From contig BPKG01000001.1 of NCBI GenBank assembly GCA_026005015.1, positions 124,001 through 188,000 on the forward strand: a stretch of 64,000 nt of DNA. The letters are read 5' to 3'. Below, one piece after another: positions 1 to 9,939 of the stretch. The notes below the pieces were generated by a model that searched no databases, had not been told where the DNA came from, and was given only the letters and a program-made list of their open reading frames with translations. A program made the translations under genes and the position numbers. Within the stretch, counting starts at the first letter, position 1, and every line of letters begins with the position of its first letter. The stretch is from Burkholderiales bacterium. Lineage in GTDB: Bacteria > Pseudomonadota > Gammaproteobacteria > Burkholderiales > UBA6910.

Positions 1-572
1 ATCAGTCCCAGATCGAGCACAAGGTGAAGGGCAACCTTACGTCCCCCGCGGGAACCACGCCGGCTAAGGCGGAAGTCACCCTGCCCGACATCGTCACCTT
101 GAGCTTCGTGCACCAGCTCAATCCCCGGTGGGAGCTGCTGGGGGACGTCGCCTGGACCAACTGGAGCAAGTTCGATCGGCTCGACATCGTGAACCGCGAC
201 ACGGGCGCCCTTTTAAGCTCCACCCCCGAGAACTGGGACGACTCCTGGCGCTTCGCCCTGGGGGTGAACTACCGGCACAGCCAGGCGTGGAAACTCCGCG
301 CCGGCGTGGCCTACGACGAGACGCCGGTGCCCGACGCGTTCCGCACGGTGCGCATTCCGGACGAAAGCCGCTACTGGGTGGCCATCGGCGCCCAGTACCG
401 GTTCGCTCCGGGCACGGCCATCGACGTGGGTTACGCGCACTTGTTCGTGCGCGATTCCTCCATCAATAAAACGGAGCCGATCCCGGGCGCGCCGGCTTTC
501 ACCACCACGGTGCGCGGCGAATATGACAACAAGGTGGACATCATCGGGGTGCAGCTCTCCCATACCTTCTGA
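1..572 (+). CDS. fadL: FadL/OmpP1-family outer membrane protein, C-terminal part
   Basis: The open frame runs in from the left edge without a start, so only about the last 190 residues are present. They form amphipathic beta-strand repeats, for example a strand with LLGDVAWTNWSKFD, later VAIGAQYRFAPGTAIDVGY, and the chain ends in SHTF with a terminal Phe, as expected of an outer membrane barrel. This matches the C-terminal half of the FadL/OmpP1 long-chain fatty-acid channel. The next gene, for beta-oxidation, starts 2 bases after the stop, so the two are almost certainly co-transcribed and the substrate is probably a long-chain fatty acid. The GTG at 24 is internal, since coding continues upstream of it. 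Confidence 0.85.
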   Translation, partial: QSQIEHKVKGNLTSPAGTTPAKAEVTLPDIVTLSFVHQLNPRWELLGDVAWTNWSKFDRLDIVNRDTGALLSSTPENWDDSWRFALGVNYRHSQAWKLRAGVAYDETPVPDAFRTVRIPDESRYWVAIGAQYRFAPGTAIDVGYAHLFVRDSSINKTEPIPGAPAFTTTVRGEYDNKVDIIGVQLSHTF

Positions 573-574
573 TC

Positions 575-3067
575 ATGACAACCGCTGAAAACCTCCGGAT
601 CCGCCGGGTGGCGGTGCTGGGCGCTGGCGTGATGGGCGCCCAGATCGCCGCCCATCTGGCCAACGCCCGGGTCGAGCCCATCCTGTTCGAGCTCGCCGCC
701 AAGGAAGGCGATCCCAACGCCAACGTCCTCAAGGCGATCGAAGGGCTGAAAAAGCTGGACCCGAGCCCCCTGGCGCTCCCCGGCTACGCCGCTCACATCT
801 TGCCCGCCAACTACGACCAGCACCTGGCGCTTCTGCGAGAGTGCGACCTCGTGATCGAGGCGATCTCCGAGCGCATGGACTGGAAAGCGGACCTCTACCG
901 CAAGGTGGCGCCCCATCTCTCCGAACAGGCGATTCTCGCCACCAACACTTCGGGACTTTCCATCAACAGGCTGGCGGAGGTACTGCCCGAAGACCGGCGG
1001 CCCCGCTTCTGCGGCGTGCACTTCTTCAACCCGCCGCGCTACATGCACTTGGTGGAGCTGATCCCCGCCCAGGCGACGGCCGCGGCGATCCTGGACGCCC
1101 TCGAGGGCTTCCTGGTCACCACCCTGGGCAAGGGGGTGATCCGGGCCAAGGACACGCCCAACTTTATCGCCAACCGGGTGGGGGTGTTTTCGCTCCTCGC
1201 CACCCTCCACCACGCCGAGCGGCTGGGCCTGCGCTTCGACCTGGTGGACAAGCTCACCGGACCCCTCATCGGGCGGCCCAAGAGCGCCACCTTCCGCACG
1301 GCGGACGTGGTCGGGCTGGATACCTTCGCCCACGTGGTGCAGACCATGCGGGAGGCACTCCCCACCGATCCATGGCACCGGTACTACCAGATCCCCGGGT
1401 GGCTCCAAGGGCTGATCGACCAGGGCGCGCTCGGGCAGAAGACCAGGCGGGGAATTTACCGGAAGGTGGGCAGCGACATCCAGGTCCTGGACCTGAAGAA
1501 GAATGACTACGTGCCGGCCGATGCCGAGGCCGACCAGGAGGTGGTGGCGATCCTGAAGGGCAAGGACATGGCGGAGAAATTTGCCCGGCTGCGCGCGAGC
1601 AGCCACCCCCAGGCCCAGTTCATCTGGTCCATCTACCGGGACGCCTGGCACTACTGCGCGGTGCACCTGGCGGAGATCGCCGATAGCGCCCGGGACGTGG
1701 ACCTGGCGATCCGCTGGGGCTTCGGCTGGGACCGGGGTCCCTTCGAGATCTGGCAGGCGGCCGGCTGGGCCCAGGTGGCGAAGTGGATCGGCGAGGACAT
1801 CGCTGCCGGCAAGACCATGGCCGGCGTGCCCCTTCCCGGCTGGGCGACCGACCCGAACCGCACCGGCGTGCACGCGGCCCAGGGCTCCTATTCGCCCGGC
1901 GCCAACGCCTACCGGGGGCGCTCGACGCTTCCCGTGTACAAGCGCCAGCCGTTCCCGGAGCGGGTGATCGGCGAGGAGGTGCGCTACGGGGAGACCATCT
2001 TCGAGACCGACGCGGTGCGCTGCTGGCACACGGGGGATGACATCGCCATCCTCTCGTTCAAGACCAAGATGCACGCCATCGGCGACGACGTGCTGGAGGG
2101 GACCCTGCGGGCCATCGACGAGGCTGAGCGCCGCTTCATGGGCCTCATCCTCTGGCAGACCGAGCCGCCTTTCTCGGTGGGCGCGAACCTGGCCAAGGTG
2201 TCGGACAGCATGAAGAACAAAGGCGAGCCGCCGTCCGCGCTGGACAAGATGGTGAAGCGCTTCAAGCGGGAAGCGGCGAGTCTTCTCATGAAGGCAGCGC
2301 GCAAGCTCAATGTGGCCGACAAGCTCCAGGCCCCTGTGCTGGCGCGAATCGAGAAGGTGGTGGAGCAATTCCAGGAGACCACCCAGGCGCTCAAGTACTC
2401 CTTGGTGCCCACGGTGGCGGCGGTGGACGGCCTGGCCCTGGGCGGGGGCTGCGAGTTCGTCATGCACTGCGACCGGGCGGTCGCTTCCCTGGAGAGCTAC
2501 ATCGGCCTGGTGGAAGTGGGCGTGGGGCTCTTGCCCGCAGGCGGAGGGTGCAAGGAGTTCGCCCTGCGGGCGGCCCGGGAAGCCAAGGGGGGCGACCTGT
2601 TCCCGTTCCTCAAGCGGGCCTTCGAGACCATCGCCACCGGCCAGGTGGGCAAGAGCGCCGAGCACGCCCGGGATCTGGGTTACCTGAGCCCCTGCGACCC
2701 GGTGGTGATGAACCGCTTCGAGCTCCTGCACGCGGCCAAGCATGAGTTGCGGGCCCTGGCCGAGGCGGGCTATCGGCCGCCGCTGCGGCCCAAGGAAATC
2801 CCCGTGGCCGGGGAGTCCGCCATCGCCACCTTTAAGGCCCACATGGTGAACCTCTTGGAGGGGGGGTTCATTTCCGAGCACGATTTCCTGGTGGGGAGCA
2901 AAGTGGCCCACGTGCTGTGCGGCGGAGAGTTAAGCCCGGGCAGCACGGTGGACGAACAGTGGTTCCTGGACCTGGAGCGGGAAGCGTTCATGGAACTGCT
3001 GGCCACGGAGAAGACCCAGGCCCGCATCGAGCACATGCTCAAGACCGGCAAACCCCTGAGGAATTGA
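575..3067 (+). CDS. fadN: 3-hydroxyacyl-CoA dehydrogenase / enoyl-CoA hydratase, FadN type
   Basis: A bifunctional beta-oxidation enzyme of 830 residues. The N-terminus has a Rossmann NAD site (GAGVMGAQIAAHLA, about residues 16-29) and the 3-hydroxyacyl-CoA dehydrogenase signature HFFNPPRYMHLVELIP near 150, followed by the dehydrogenase C-terminal domain. The hydratase module lies in the C-terminal third, with GLALGGGCE and GLVEVGVGLLPAGGG; both glutamates used by crotonases are present. This order (dehydrogenase first, hydratase last) is that of Bacillus FadN rather than E. coli FadB. It sits between the fatty-acid channel and a thiolase, making a complete beta-oxidation operon apart from the acyl-CoA dehydrogenase and ligase. 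Confidence 0.93.
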   Translation: MTTAENLRIRRVAVLGAGVMGAQIAAHLANARVEPILFELAAKEGDPNANVLKAIEGLKKLDPSPLALPGYAAHILPANYDQHLALLRECDLVIEAISERMDWKADLYRKVAPHLSEQAILATNTSGLSINRLAEVLPEDRRPRFCGVHFFNPPRYMHLVELIPAQATAAAILDALEGFLVTTLGKGVIRAKDTPNFIANRVGVFSLLATLHHAERLGLRFDLVDKLTGPLIGRPKSATFRTADVVGLDTFAHVVQTMREALPTDPWHRYYQIPGWLQGLIDQGALGQKTRRGIYRKVGSDIQVLDLKKNDYVPADAEADQEVVAILKGKDMAEKFARLRASSHPQAQFIWSIYRDAWHYCAVHLAEIADSARDVDLAIRWGFGWDRGPFEIWQAAGWAQVAKWIGEDIAAGKTMAGVPLPGWATDPNRTGVHAAQGSYSPGANAYRGRSTLPVYKRQPFPERVIGEEVRYGETIFETDAVRCWHTGDDIAILSFKTKMHAIGDDVLEGTLRAIDEAERRFMGLILWQTEPPFSVGANLAKVSDSMKNKGEPPSALDKMVKRFKREAASLLMKAARKLNVADKLQAPVLARIEKVVEQFQETTQALKYSLVPTVAAVDGLALGGGCEFVMHCDRAVASLESYIGLVEVGVGLLPAGGGCKEFALRAAREAKGGDLFPFLKRAFETIATGQVGKSAEHARDLGYLSPCDPVVMNRFELLHAAKHELRALAEAGYRPPLRPKEIPVAGESAIATFKAHMVNLLEGGFISEHDFLVGSKVAHVLCGGELSPGSTVDEQWFLDLEREAFMELLATEKTQARIEHMLKTGKPLRN

Positions 3068-3081
3068 TTCGGAGGTTCATC

Positions 3082-4281
3082 ATGACCAGGCAAGTCGAAG
3101 ACGCGTACATCGTGGCGGTGGCCCGCACGCCGGTCGGGCGCGCGCCGCGGGGGATGATGAAGACCGTGCGCCCGGATGCCATGCTGGCCCACGTGCTCAA
3201 GGCGGTGCTGCAGCGGGCCCCGGGCCTGGACCCGGCGACGGTGGAGGACGTGATCGTGGGCTGCGCCATGCCGGAGGGGGAGCAGGGATTGAACGTGGCC
3301 CGCATCGCCCTTCTGCTGGCGGGGCTGCCCGACTCGGTGCCGGGCATGACCATCAACCGCTTCTGCGCCTCCGGGCTGCAAGCGGTGGCCCTGGCGGCGG
3401 ACCGCATCCGCCTGGGCGAAGCCCAGGTGATGATCGCCGGCGGCACCGAGAGCATGAGCATGGTGCCCATGGGGGGCAACAAGCCGTCCTATAACCCGGA
3501 CATCTTCGCCGGGAACGAGCACGTGGCCATCGCCTACGGCATGGGGATCACAGCGGAGAAAGTGGCGAGCCGCTGGCAGGTGAGCCGGGAAGACCAGGAC
3601 ACCTTCGCCCTGGGCAGTCACCAGAAAGCCGTCGCCGCCATCGACGGGGGCGAGTTCCGGGACGAGATCGCCCCCTATACGGTGGTGGAAAAGCGCCCGG
3701 GGCTCGAAGACCGGGAGGTCCACCGGGACACCCGGGAAGTCTCCCTGGACGAGGGGCCCCGGCGGGAGACGTCCCTGGAAGCCCTCTCCAGGTTGAAGCC
3801 CGTCTTCGCCGCCCGGGGCACCATCACCGCAGGCAACAGCTCCCAGACCTCGGACGGGGCGGCGGCGGTGTTGCTCGCGAGCGGCGCGGCCTGCAAGCGG
3901 TTCAATTTGACGCCCATGGGCCGCTTCCTGGGCTACGCGGTGGCCGGCGTGCCCCCCGAGATCATGGGTATCGGCCCGGTGAAGGCGATCCCCAAGGTGC
4001 TCGCGCGCCTGGGCCTCCGGCAGGAGGACCTGGACTGGATCGAGCTGAACGAGGCCTTCGCCGCCCAGGCGCTGGCCGTGATCCGCGACCTGGGCCTCGA
4101 TCCGGACAAGGTGAATCCCCTGGGCGGCGCCATCGCCCTGGGGCACCCCCTGGGAGCGACGGGGGCGATCCGCACCGCGACCCTGATGTGTGGCCTCAAG
4201 CGCCGCAAAAAGAAGTACGGCATGGTGACCATGTGCATCGGCACCGGCATGGGGGCCGCCGGCGTGTTCGAGGCCCTGTAA
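3082..4281 (+). CDS. fadA: Acetyl-CoA C-acyltransferase (thiolase)
   Basis: A 399-residue thiolase that cleaves 3-ketoacyl-CoA in the last step of beta-oxidation. The three catalytic signatures are visible: acyl-accepting Cys in NRFCASGLQ (about residue 92), His in [15 protein letters not shown], and the second Cys in [11 protein letters not shown] near the C-terminus. The start is the ATG at 3082 because GGAGG lies 6 bases upstream and the family begins shortly before [11 protein letters not shown]. The open frame extends back to 2917, but that part overlaps the preceding gene. The spacing of 14 bases after the fadN-like gene supports one transcript. Confidence 0.94.
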   Translation: MTRQVEDAYIVAVARTPVGRAPRGMMKTVRPDAMLAHVLKAVLQRAPGLDPATVEDVIVGCAMPEGEQGLNVARIALLLAGLPDSVPGMTINRFCASGLQAVALAADRIRLGEAQVMIAGGTESMSMVPMGGNKPSYNPDIFAGNEHVAIAYGMGITAEKVASRWQVSREDQDTFALGSHQKAVAAIDGGEFRDEIAPYTVVEKRPGLEDREVHRDTREVSLDEGPRRETSLEALSRLKPVFAARGTITAGNSSQTSDGAAAVLLASGAACKRFNLTPMGRFLGYAVAGVPPEIMGIGPVKAIPKVLARLGLRQEDLDWIELNEAFAAQALAVIRDLGLDPDKVNPLGGAIALGHPLGATGAIRTATLMCGLKRRKKKYGMVTMCIGTGMGAAGVFEAL

Positions 4282-4326
4282 CCGCTCCTTCATCCCGGCG
4301 AGGCGAAAGGAACCCGGCGGAGGCCG

Positions 4327-4911
4327 ATGATGGAGAACACGATGACCCGACTGATCGGCGGCGTGCTGGCGCTGCTCCTCGCGGCGGCCCCCTGGGCCCA
4401 GGGCGCCGAAGTGGCCGGCGTGAAGGTGGAGGAGACGGCGAGGGTGGGGGAAGCGGAGTTGGTGCTCAATGGCGCTGGCGTGCGCACCCGGTTGTTTTTC
4501 AAGGTGTACGTGGCCGCGCTCTATCTCCCCGCCAAGACGGCGGACGCCCGGGCGGCGATCGCCGGGCCAGGGCCGAAACGGGTGTGGATGCACATGTTGC
4601 GGGACCTGGACTCGGCGGCGCTTGCCTCCGCCCTCAAGGAAGGCCTGCAGAACAACCACAGCGCGGCGGAGCTTGAGGCCCTCGAGCCCCGGATCCGGGC
4701 GCTCACCGGGCTCCTCACGGCGGACAAGGAAATCAAGACCGGGACGGTGATCTTGCTGGACCACTTGCCGGGGCGGGGCACCCGGGTGAGCGCCGACGGC
4801 CAGGTGCGGGGGATCGTGGCCGGCGAGGACCTGTACCCGGCGCTGCTCAGGGTATGGCTCGGAGACAGGCCCGCCGACCCGGCGTTGAAACAGGCCATGC
4901 TAGGGGGATAA
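4327..4911 (+). CDS. Secreted chalcone-isomerase-like domain protein
   Basis: A 194-residue protein with an N-terminal signal peptide (MTRLIGGVLALLLAAAPWAQG, cleavage after AQG likely) followed by a chalcone-isomerase-like fold. Recognisable features are VNGAGVRTR-like turn (LNGAGVRTRLFFKVYVAALYL) early in the mature chain and the later GEDLYPALLRVWLGD. Bacterial members of this family have no established enzyme activity and are usually periplasmic. GGAGG at 4319-4323 precedes two adjacent ATGs at 4327 and 4330; a third at 4342 starts exactly at the signal peptide, so the start is uncertain by up to 15 bases. It follows the beta-oxidation genes in the same direction, 45 bases downstream. Confidence 0.8.
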   Translation: MMENTMTRLIGGVLALLLAAAPWAQGAEVAGVKVEETARVGEAELVLNGAGVRTRLFFKVYVAALYLPAKTADARAAIAGPGPKRVWMHMLRDLDSAALASALKEGLQNNHSAAELEALEPRIRALTGLLTADKEIKTGTVILLDHLPGRGTRVSADGQVRGIVAGEDLYPALLRVWLGDRPADPALKQAMLGG

Positions 4912-5032
4912 TCCCTTGCCCTAGATCTTCATCAGTCCACCCGAAGGTGGCAGACGGCCCAGAGCGATGGAGAAGTCCTTGGCCGGATGCTCTCTTGCCA
5001 AGCGGATGCCCTTGGTCTCTCCGTCGCGAGTG

Positions 5033-6253
5033 TTAACCCCCCGTGGCTACCACGGCTCCCCCGCCTAGGGCGGTGAGCAATACCACGAGCCACGGGGGCC
5101 ACTTCCAGAAGACCAGCAGGGCGAAGGCGACCAGCCCCAGGCCGAAGTTCCCTGGGGAGCGGATCGCGCTGGTCCAGACCGGGTGGTAAAGGGCGGCAAG
5201 GAGCAGTCCCACCACCGCCGCGTTGACGCCCATCAATGCCGACTGGATCCCTTGCACGCGGCGCAGCCGGTCCCAGAAGGGCATGACGCCGAAGACCAAC
5301 AGAAACGAAGGCAGAAAGATGGCGAGCAGGCACAGGATCCCCCCGGGCCACCCGCCGCCCAAGGGTTCCATCAGGGTGCCCAGGTAAGCGGCGAAGGTGA
5401 AGAGGGGGCCGGGGATCGCTTGCGCGGCCCCATAGCCTGCCAGGAACTCGTCCGTGGTGACCCAGCCCGGCGGCACCACCACCGACTGCAGCAGGGGCAG
5501 CATCACGTGCCCGCCGCCGAAAACCAGGGACCCGGTGCGGTAGAAGCCGTCGAAGATGGCGAGCGCCGGCGTCCCGGTGGCCGCCGCCAGCAGCGGCAGC
5601 CCTCCGAGCAGCAGGAAGAAGGCGACCAGGTTCACTGCCGCGAAGCCCCGGCTCACCGGCACGGGCATTTCCACGTGCCCCCGGGTCTCCGGGGGCTTGA
5701 GCAGCAGCCAACCAGCGAGCCCTCCGCCTAGGATGGCGCCGATCTGCCCCAGGGCCGTGGGGACCGCCAGCACCAACAGAGTGGCGGCAGCGGCCAGGGT
5801 GAAGCGTTCCCGGTCGGGGCAGAGGGTCCGGGCCATGCCCCAGACCGCCTGGGCCACTACGGCCACCGCCACCACCTTGAGGCCGTGGAGCCAGCCGCTC
5901 CCCAAGGCCTCCCAGTAGCTCTCCACGCCGTAGGCGAAGGCCAGCATGACGAGGGCCGAGGGCAGGGTGAATCCCGCCCAGGCCGCCAGCGCGCCGGCGA
6001 CCCCGGCCTTGATGAGGCCGATGCCGAGCCCCACCTGGCTGCTGGCAGGCCCGGGGAGGAACTGGCACAGGGCCACCAGGTCGGCGTAACCGCGCTCGTC
6101 GATCCAGCGCCGCCGCACCACGAACTCGTCGCGGAAATAGCCCAGATGGGCGATGGGACCGCCGAAGGAGGTGAGGCCCAGCTTGAGAAAAGCCCGGAAC
6201 ACCTCGGCGCTGGAGGCGGCGCGGATGGTCGCCTGGGGACTCGGGGCATCCAT
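5033..6253 (-). CDS. chrA: Chromate transporter, long-chain ChrA
   Basis: A 406-residue, very hydrophobic protein with the two homologous halves of the CHR superfamily. The first half carries LTSFGGPIAHLGYFRDEFV and FLPGPASSQ; the second carries SLVFGGGHVMLPLLQ and AIPGPLFTFAAYLG. About ten membrane segments can be read. Characterised long-chain ChrA proteins export chromate in the inner membrane. The start is taken at the ATG at 6253 (MDAPSPQ), since the open frame further upstream has a basic, low-complexity composition and runs over the end of typA. It is a stand-alone gene with no chrB regulator beside it, so its real substrate in this organism is not certain. Confidence 0.88.
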   Translation of the reverse strand: MDAPSPQATIRAASSAEVFRAFLKLGLTSFGGPIAHLGYFRDEFVVRRRWIDERGYADLVALCQFLPGPASSQVGLGIGLIKAGVAGALAAWAGFTLPSALVMLAFAYGVESYWEALGSGWLHGLKVVAVAVVAQAVWGMARTLCPDRERFTLAAAATLLVLAVPTALGQIGAILGGGLAGWLLLKPPETRGHVEMPVPVSRGFAAVNLVAFFLLLGGLPLLAAATGTPALAIFDGFYRTGSLVFGGGHVMLPLLQSVVVPPGWVTTDEFLAGYGAAQAIPGPLFTFAAYLGTLMEPLGGGWPGGILCLLAIFLPSFLLVFGVMPFWDRLRRVQGIQSALMGVNAAVVGLLLAALYHPVWTSAIRSPGNFGLGLVAFALLVFWKWPPWLVVLLTALGGGAVVATGG

Positions 6254-6362
6254 TGTTGTTCTCGACGGGGTGTTGCCCCGATTATGCCCGGAGCTTGCCC
6301 CGGGGCGAAGCGGACGTCTTACGGGCGGGCCGGGGAGCGACGCCCGGGAAATGGCTTCTGGG

Positions 6363-8198
6363 TCACGAAGCGGGTATCCGTTCGGCCTCGCGGCCGGCAC
6401 GTTTGCGCTCATGCTCCTTGAGGAAGCGCTTGCGGATGCGGATCGACTTGGGCGTGATCTCCACCAGCTCGTCGTCCTCGATGAATTCCACCGCGTACTC
6501 CAAGGTGAGCTGCACGGGCGGGGTGAGGATGACGTTTTCGTCCTTGCCGGCGGCGCGGATGTTGGTGAGCTTCTTTTCCTTGATGGGGTTCACCACCAGG
6601 TCGTTGTCCCGGCTGTGGATGCCGATCACCATTCCCTCGTACACCGGGTCGCCGGGCTTCACGAACAGCCGTCCCCGCTCCTGCAGGTTGAAGAGGGCGT
6701 AGGCCACCGCCGCGCCGTTTTCCTGGGACACCAGCACGCCGTTGCGCCGGCCCGGGAGGTCGGCCTTCATGGGGCCGTAGCCGTCGAACACGTGGCTCAT
6801 GAGGCCACCGCCCCGGGTCAGGTTGAGGAACTCGTTCTGGAAGCCGATCAGGCCGCGGGCAGGGACGCGGTATTCGAGGCGTACGCGCCCGGCCCCGTCG
6901 GGGATCATGTCCAGGAGCTCCCCCCGGCGCAGCCCCAGGGCCTCCATGACTGGGCCCTGGTGGGCTTCCTCCAGGTCCAGGGTGAGGACTTCGTAGGGCT
7001 CAAACACCCCGCCGTCGATCACTTTGGTGATGACCCGGGGACGGCCCACCGCTAGCTCGTAGCCTTCCCGGCGCATGTTCTCGAGAAGGATCGTCAGGTG
7101 CAGCTCCCCGCGGCCCGAGACCAGAAAAACGTCCGCATCCTCGGTGTCCTCCACCCGTAGCGCCACGTTGGTGCGGAGCTCCCGGACGAGCCGCTCGCGC
7201 AGTTGACGCGAGGTGACGAACCTGCCCTCCCGGCCGGCGAGGGGCGAGGTGTTCACGTGGAAGCTCATGGTGAGGGTGGGTTCGTCCACCGCCAGGGCCG
7301 GCAGCGCCTCGGGGCGTTCGGGATCGGCCAGGGTGGCGCCGATGGCCACCGTCTCGATGCCCGTCACCTGCACGATGTCGCCAGCCGCCGCCTCTTGCAG
7401 GGGAACGCGTTCCAGCCCCCGGAAGCCGAAGACCTGGCCAACCCGGGCCTTGAGGGGTGCTTCCTCCGGGCGCAGCACCGCCACCTCCTGTCCCGGCCGA
7501 AGCCGCCCGCGGGCGATGCGGCCCACGCCGATGCGGCCCACGTAGGAGGAATGGTCGAGGGCGCAGATGCGCAACTGGAGGGCTCCATCCGGGTCTCCCG
7601 CGGGCGGTGGCACGTGGCGCAGGATGGCCTCGAACAGGTCGCGCAGATCCGGACGGGGCTCGACGCAACGGGCGTTGGCCCAGCCCTGGAGGGCGGAGGC
7701 GTACACCACGGGAAAGTCGAGCTGGTCCTCGCTGGCCCCCAGCTTGTCGAACAGCTCGAAGGTCCGGTTGACCACCCAGTCGGGCCGGGCCCCGTCCCGA
7801 TCCACCTTGTTTACCACCACGATGGGCTTGAGGCCTTGGGCCAGGGCCTTGCGGGTGACGAAACGGGTCTGGGGCATGGGACCCTCCACCGCGTCCACCA
7901 GGAGCAGCACCCCGTCCACCATGGAGAGCACCCGCTCCACTTCGCCGCCGAAGTCCCGGTGGCCGGGCGTATCCACGATGTTGATGTGCACGCCCTGGTA
8001 ATCCACCGCGGTGTTCTTGGCGAGGATGGTGATGCCCCGCTCCCGCTCCAGCTCGTTCATGTCCATCACCCGCTCCTGCACCTGCTGGTGGGCGGCGAAG
8101 ACGCCCGCCTGGTGGAGCAGCTTGTCTACCAGGGTGGTCTTGCCGTGGTCCACGTGGGCGATGATGGCGATGTTGCGAACGGGGCGCGGGGAGCTCAT
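6363..8198 (-). CDS. typA: Translational GTPase TypA/BipA
   Basis: An 611-residue ribosome-associated GTPase. G1 is [15 protein letters not shown] (about residues 14-28), the switch region has [13 protein letters not shown]3 is [14 protein letters not shown] and G4 is NKVDR. These are followed by the EF-Tu domain II-like barrel, EF-G-like domains and the BipA C-terminal domain ending in an Arg/Lys-rich tail. Length matches the family (about 600). TypA acts in 50S subunit assembly and stress adaptation. The upstream region contains a short AGGA ribosome site about 7 bases before the ATG and a near-palindrome described separately. Confidence 0.96.
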   Translation of the reverse strand: MSSPRPVRNIAIIAHVDHGKTTLVDKLLHQAGVFAAHQQVQERVMDMNELERERGITILAKNTAVDYQGVHINIVDTPGHRDFGGEVERVLSMVDGVLLLVDAVEGPMPQTRFVTRKALAQGLKPIVVVNKVDRDGARPDWVVNRTFELFDKLGASEDQLDFPVVYASALQGWANARCVEPRPDLRDLFEAILRHVPPPAGDPDGALQLRICALDHSSYVGRIGVGRIARGRLRPGQEVAVLRPEEAPLKARVGQVFGFRGLERVPLQEAAAGDIVQVTGIETVAIGATLADPERPEALPALAVDEPTLTMSFHVNTSPLAGREGRFVTSRQLRERLVRELRTNVALRVEDTEDADVFLVSGRGELHLTILLENMRREGYELAVGRPRVITKVIDGGVFEPYEVLTLDLEEAHQGPVMEALGLRRGELLDMIPDGAGRVRLEYRVPARGLIGFQNEFLNLTRGGGLMSHVFDGYGPMKADLPGRRNGVLVSQENGAAVAYALFNLQERGRLFVKPGDPVYEGMVIGIHSRDNDLVVNPIKEKKLTNIRAAGKDENVILTPPVQLTLEYAVEFIEDDELVEITPKSIRIRKRFLKEHERKRAGREAERIPAS

Positions 8199-8219
8199 AG
8201 CGTGTCCTGAAAAGGCGCG

Positions 8220-8239
8220 AATTCTACCATAGTGGAATT
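8220..8239. promoter_or_regulatory. 20-bp near-palindrome upstream of typA
   Basis: AATTCTACCATAGTGGAATT is symmetrical at 8 of 10 base pairs and lies 21-41 bases before the typA start codon (typA reads leftward). The position fits an operator or promoter overlap, but no regulator family could be assigned from sequence. Confidence 0.3.
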
Positions 8240-8386
8240 ACGGAGCCGAGGACACGCTCCGCCGGGGAAGGGCCGCACCGGGCACAGGCCAGAACGACGG
8301 CGGCATGGGGATGTCTAAATAAATGTAAAACTCTTCGGCACATTTCGCCGTGGGGCGCGAAGAAGCGCGTGAAGGGCGAGGAAGGC

Positions 8387-9070
8387 ATGGGACGGCCCGC
8401 CGGAGATCGCGCCGGCTTAGCGGATGGAAAGGGGAAGGTGCGCCTCCTGCTGGTGGAAAGCCAGGCGCTGATGCGGGAAGGGCTCAAGCGCATCCTGTCG
8501 GATGCGCCCGACGTGGAAGTGACCGGAGAGGCGGGCAACGCCGGGCTGGCGCTGCGGCTGGCCCGGGACCGGGAATGGGACGTGGCGCTCCTGGGCTTGC
8601 CGCTGGAAGATCAAAGCGGGCTTGAGGTACTAAAGGCGATCAGGGCCGAGAAACCGAAGTTGCCGGTGCTGGTCTTGAGCGCTTACCCCGAAGACTCGTT
8701 TGCACTTTGCATGATCAAAGCGGGAGCGGCCGGCTACCTGACCAAGGCGTGCGAGTCTACCCGCCTGCTGGACGCGATCCGCAAGGTCGCCCGCGGCCGC
8801 AAGTACCTCAGCGAGGTCGTGGCCGAAAGGCTGGCCCTGGCCAGCGGAGTGAACGGAGCCCGGTTACCCCATGAGAAGCTTTCCGACCGGGAGTTGGAAG
8901 TGCTCTGCCGCATCGCCGGAGGCAAGTCCCGGGCCCAGATCGCCCAGGAGCTTCATCTGAGCGTCAAGACCGTAGCCACCTACCGGGCGCGGCTTCTGGA
9001 AAAGATGGAGCTCAAGAGCAACGCCGAGCTGGTGCGCTACGCGATCCAGCATGGGCTGGTGAGGACTTAG
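8387..9070 (+). CDS. NarL/LuxR-family regulator with a degenerate receiver domain
   Basis: A 227-residue protein with a CheY-like receiver (about residues 18-135) and a C-terminal LuxR helix-turn-helix (LSDRELEVLCRIAGG, QIAQELHLSVKTVATYRARL). The DNA-binding half looks intact. The receiver is not: the acidic pair is Glu24-Ser25 (VESQ) instead of Asp-Asp, and the phosphoacceptor position is Gly70 (LLGLPLEDQSG, where relatives have LLDxxxPxxxG). Ser98 and the conserved Lys120 remain. It is therefore unlikely to be switched by aspartyl phosphorylation. The start at ATG 8387 is preferred; GTG 8369 would add six residues. No sensor kinase is adjacent. Confidence 0.87.
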   Translation: MGRPAGDRAGLADGKGKVRLLLVESQALMREGLKRILSDAPDVEVTGEAGNAGLALRLARDREWDVALLGLPLEDQSGLEVLKAIRAEKPKLPVLVLSAYPEDSFALCMIKAGAAGYLTKACESTRLLDAIRKVARGRKYLSEVVAERLALASGVNGARLPHEKLSDRELEVLCRIAGGKSRAQIAQELHLSVKTVATYRARLLEKMELKSNAELVRYAIQHGLVRT

Positions 9071-9127
9071 GGAAGCCGAAAGCATATCCCCGCTCGTTCA
9101 GCGTTCCCCTTGGTACCGACCGGCGAC

Positions 9128-9160
9128 TCGGCGAAGGGCGCCGGTAGCGCCCTTCGCCGA
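9128..9160. terminator. Perfect 14-bp hairpin between convergent genes
   Basis: Left arm 9128-9141 and right arm 9147-9160 are perfectly complementary with a 5-base loop (CGGTA). It lies between the ends of the LuxR-type regulator and the CBS gene, the usual place for a bidirectional terminator. There is no clear T-run on either strand (the right arm is followed by AAAAGG), so the terminator role is inferred. Confidence 0.5.
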
Positions 9161-9188
9161 AAAGGCCAATCCTGGCGTTCTCCGCCAG

Positions 9189-9779
9189 CTAGGCCAGGGC
9201 CGCCTCCACCTCGGCGAAGCTGCGGGCGATTTCGGTGGTATGGATGGGCTCTCCCAGTTGCCGGGCGATTTGGGTGGTGGAGAACAAGCCTCGCAGCACG
9301 TCGTTTCCGTGCTCGTCCACTTCCGCTACCGCCGCGTGCTGGCGGCCCACGTGCCGCAAGGTGGCCACGATGTGCCCCACTTTGGCGACCCGCACGTCTT
9401 CCATGTTGAGTACTTCCAGTTGATCATGGGGGGTCATGATGTCCCGCACCCGGATTTCGTCCCGGGTGCCGCCATGGGACTGGATGAATTGCATCGGCTT
9501 CTCGCCCAGGATGTCGGTGGCGGTGATGATACCCAGCAGGTAGTTGTTCACGTCCACCACCAGGAGTAGCCGCACCCCCCGCCGGATCATGACCCGGTTC
9601 GCGTTCTCGATGCTCGCCTCTGGGTCGATGGTGACGGCCACCACCTGTTTCAGGTCGGTCATCACGTCCACCGCCGGGTCGTCCAGGGTCACGCGGGGAG
9701 GCAAATACTGGGTGGGCCGAGCGAAAGTGGCTTTCGCCTTCAAGTGGCGCGAAGGCAGGGGCAGGTATTCCCGGGCCAT
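9189..9779 (-). CDS. CBS-domain-pair protein
   Basis: A 196-residue soluble protein with two CBS motifs: VDVMTDLKQVVAVTIDPEAS with LLVVDVNNYLLGIITATDIL in the first, and IRVRDIMTPHD with HAAVAEVDEHGNDVLRGLFS in the second. CBS pairs bind adenosine nucleotides and usually regulate a partner, but there is no attached enzyme or channel domain here. It is followed by no partner in the same operon, so the function is unknown. The ATG at 9779 has AGGAAAGGAGAA immediately upstream on the coding strand, a strong ribosome site. Confidence 0.85.
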   Translation of the reverse strand: MAREYLPLPSRHLKAKATFARPTQYLPPRVTLDDPAVDVMTDLKQVVAVTIDPEASIENANRVMIRRGVRLLLVVDVNNYLLGIITATDILGEKPMQFIQSHGGTRDEIRVRDIMTPHDQLEVLNMEDVRVAKVGHIVATLRHVGRQHAAVAEVDEHGNDVLRGLFSTTQIARQLGEPIHTTEIARSFAEVEAALA

Positions 9780-9939
9780 CTATTTTCTCCTTTCCTGTCG
9801 GTGGCTGCTTGTTGGTTAGTCGGGGCGGGGCCGGCGCGGTTTCATGGACGACCACTCCGCCTTTACTCATATTTGGACGAGGCTGGTCCAGCGTCAAGGG
9901 TCGGCCGCTGATGGCCGAATAAGCCTCTTTAATCCGTCT

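Noticed and set aside
431-2911. Long minus-strand open frame of more than 800 codons opposite the beta-oxidation gene
   Set aside because: It is a shadow of the high-GC coding strand, rich in His, Gly, Leu and Val in a pattern typical of antisense frames, with no recognisable domain. The same holds for other long antisense frames opposite lon, the ABC binding protein and trigger factor.
8316-8376. TAAA and GCCG elements before the LuxR-type gene
   Set aside because: Spacing is 17 bases and the -10 half reads GCCGTGGG; there is no link with motility at this position.
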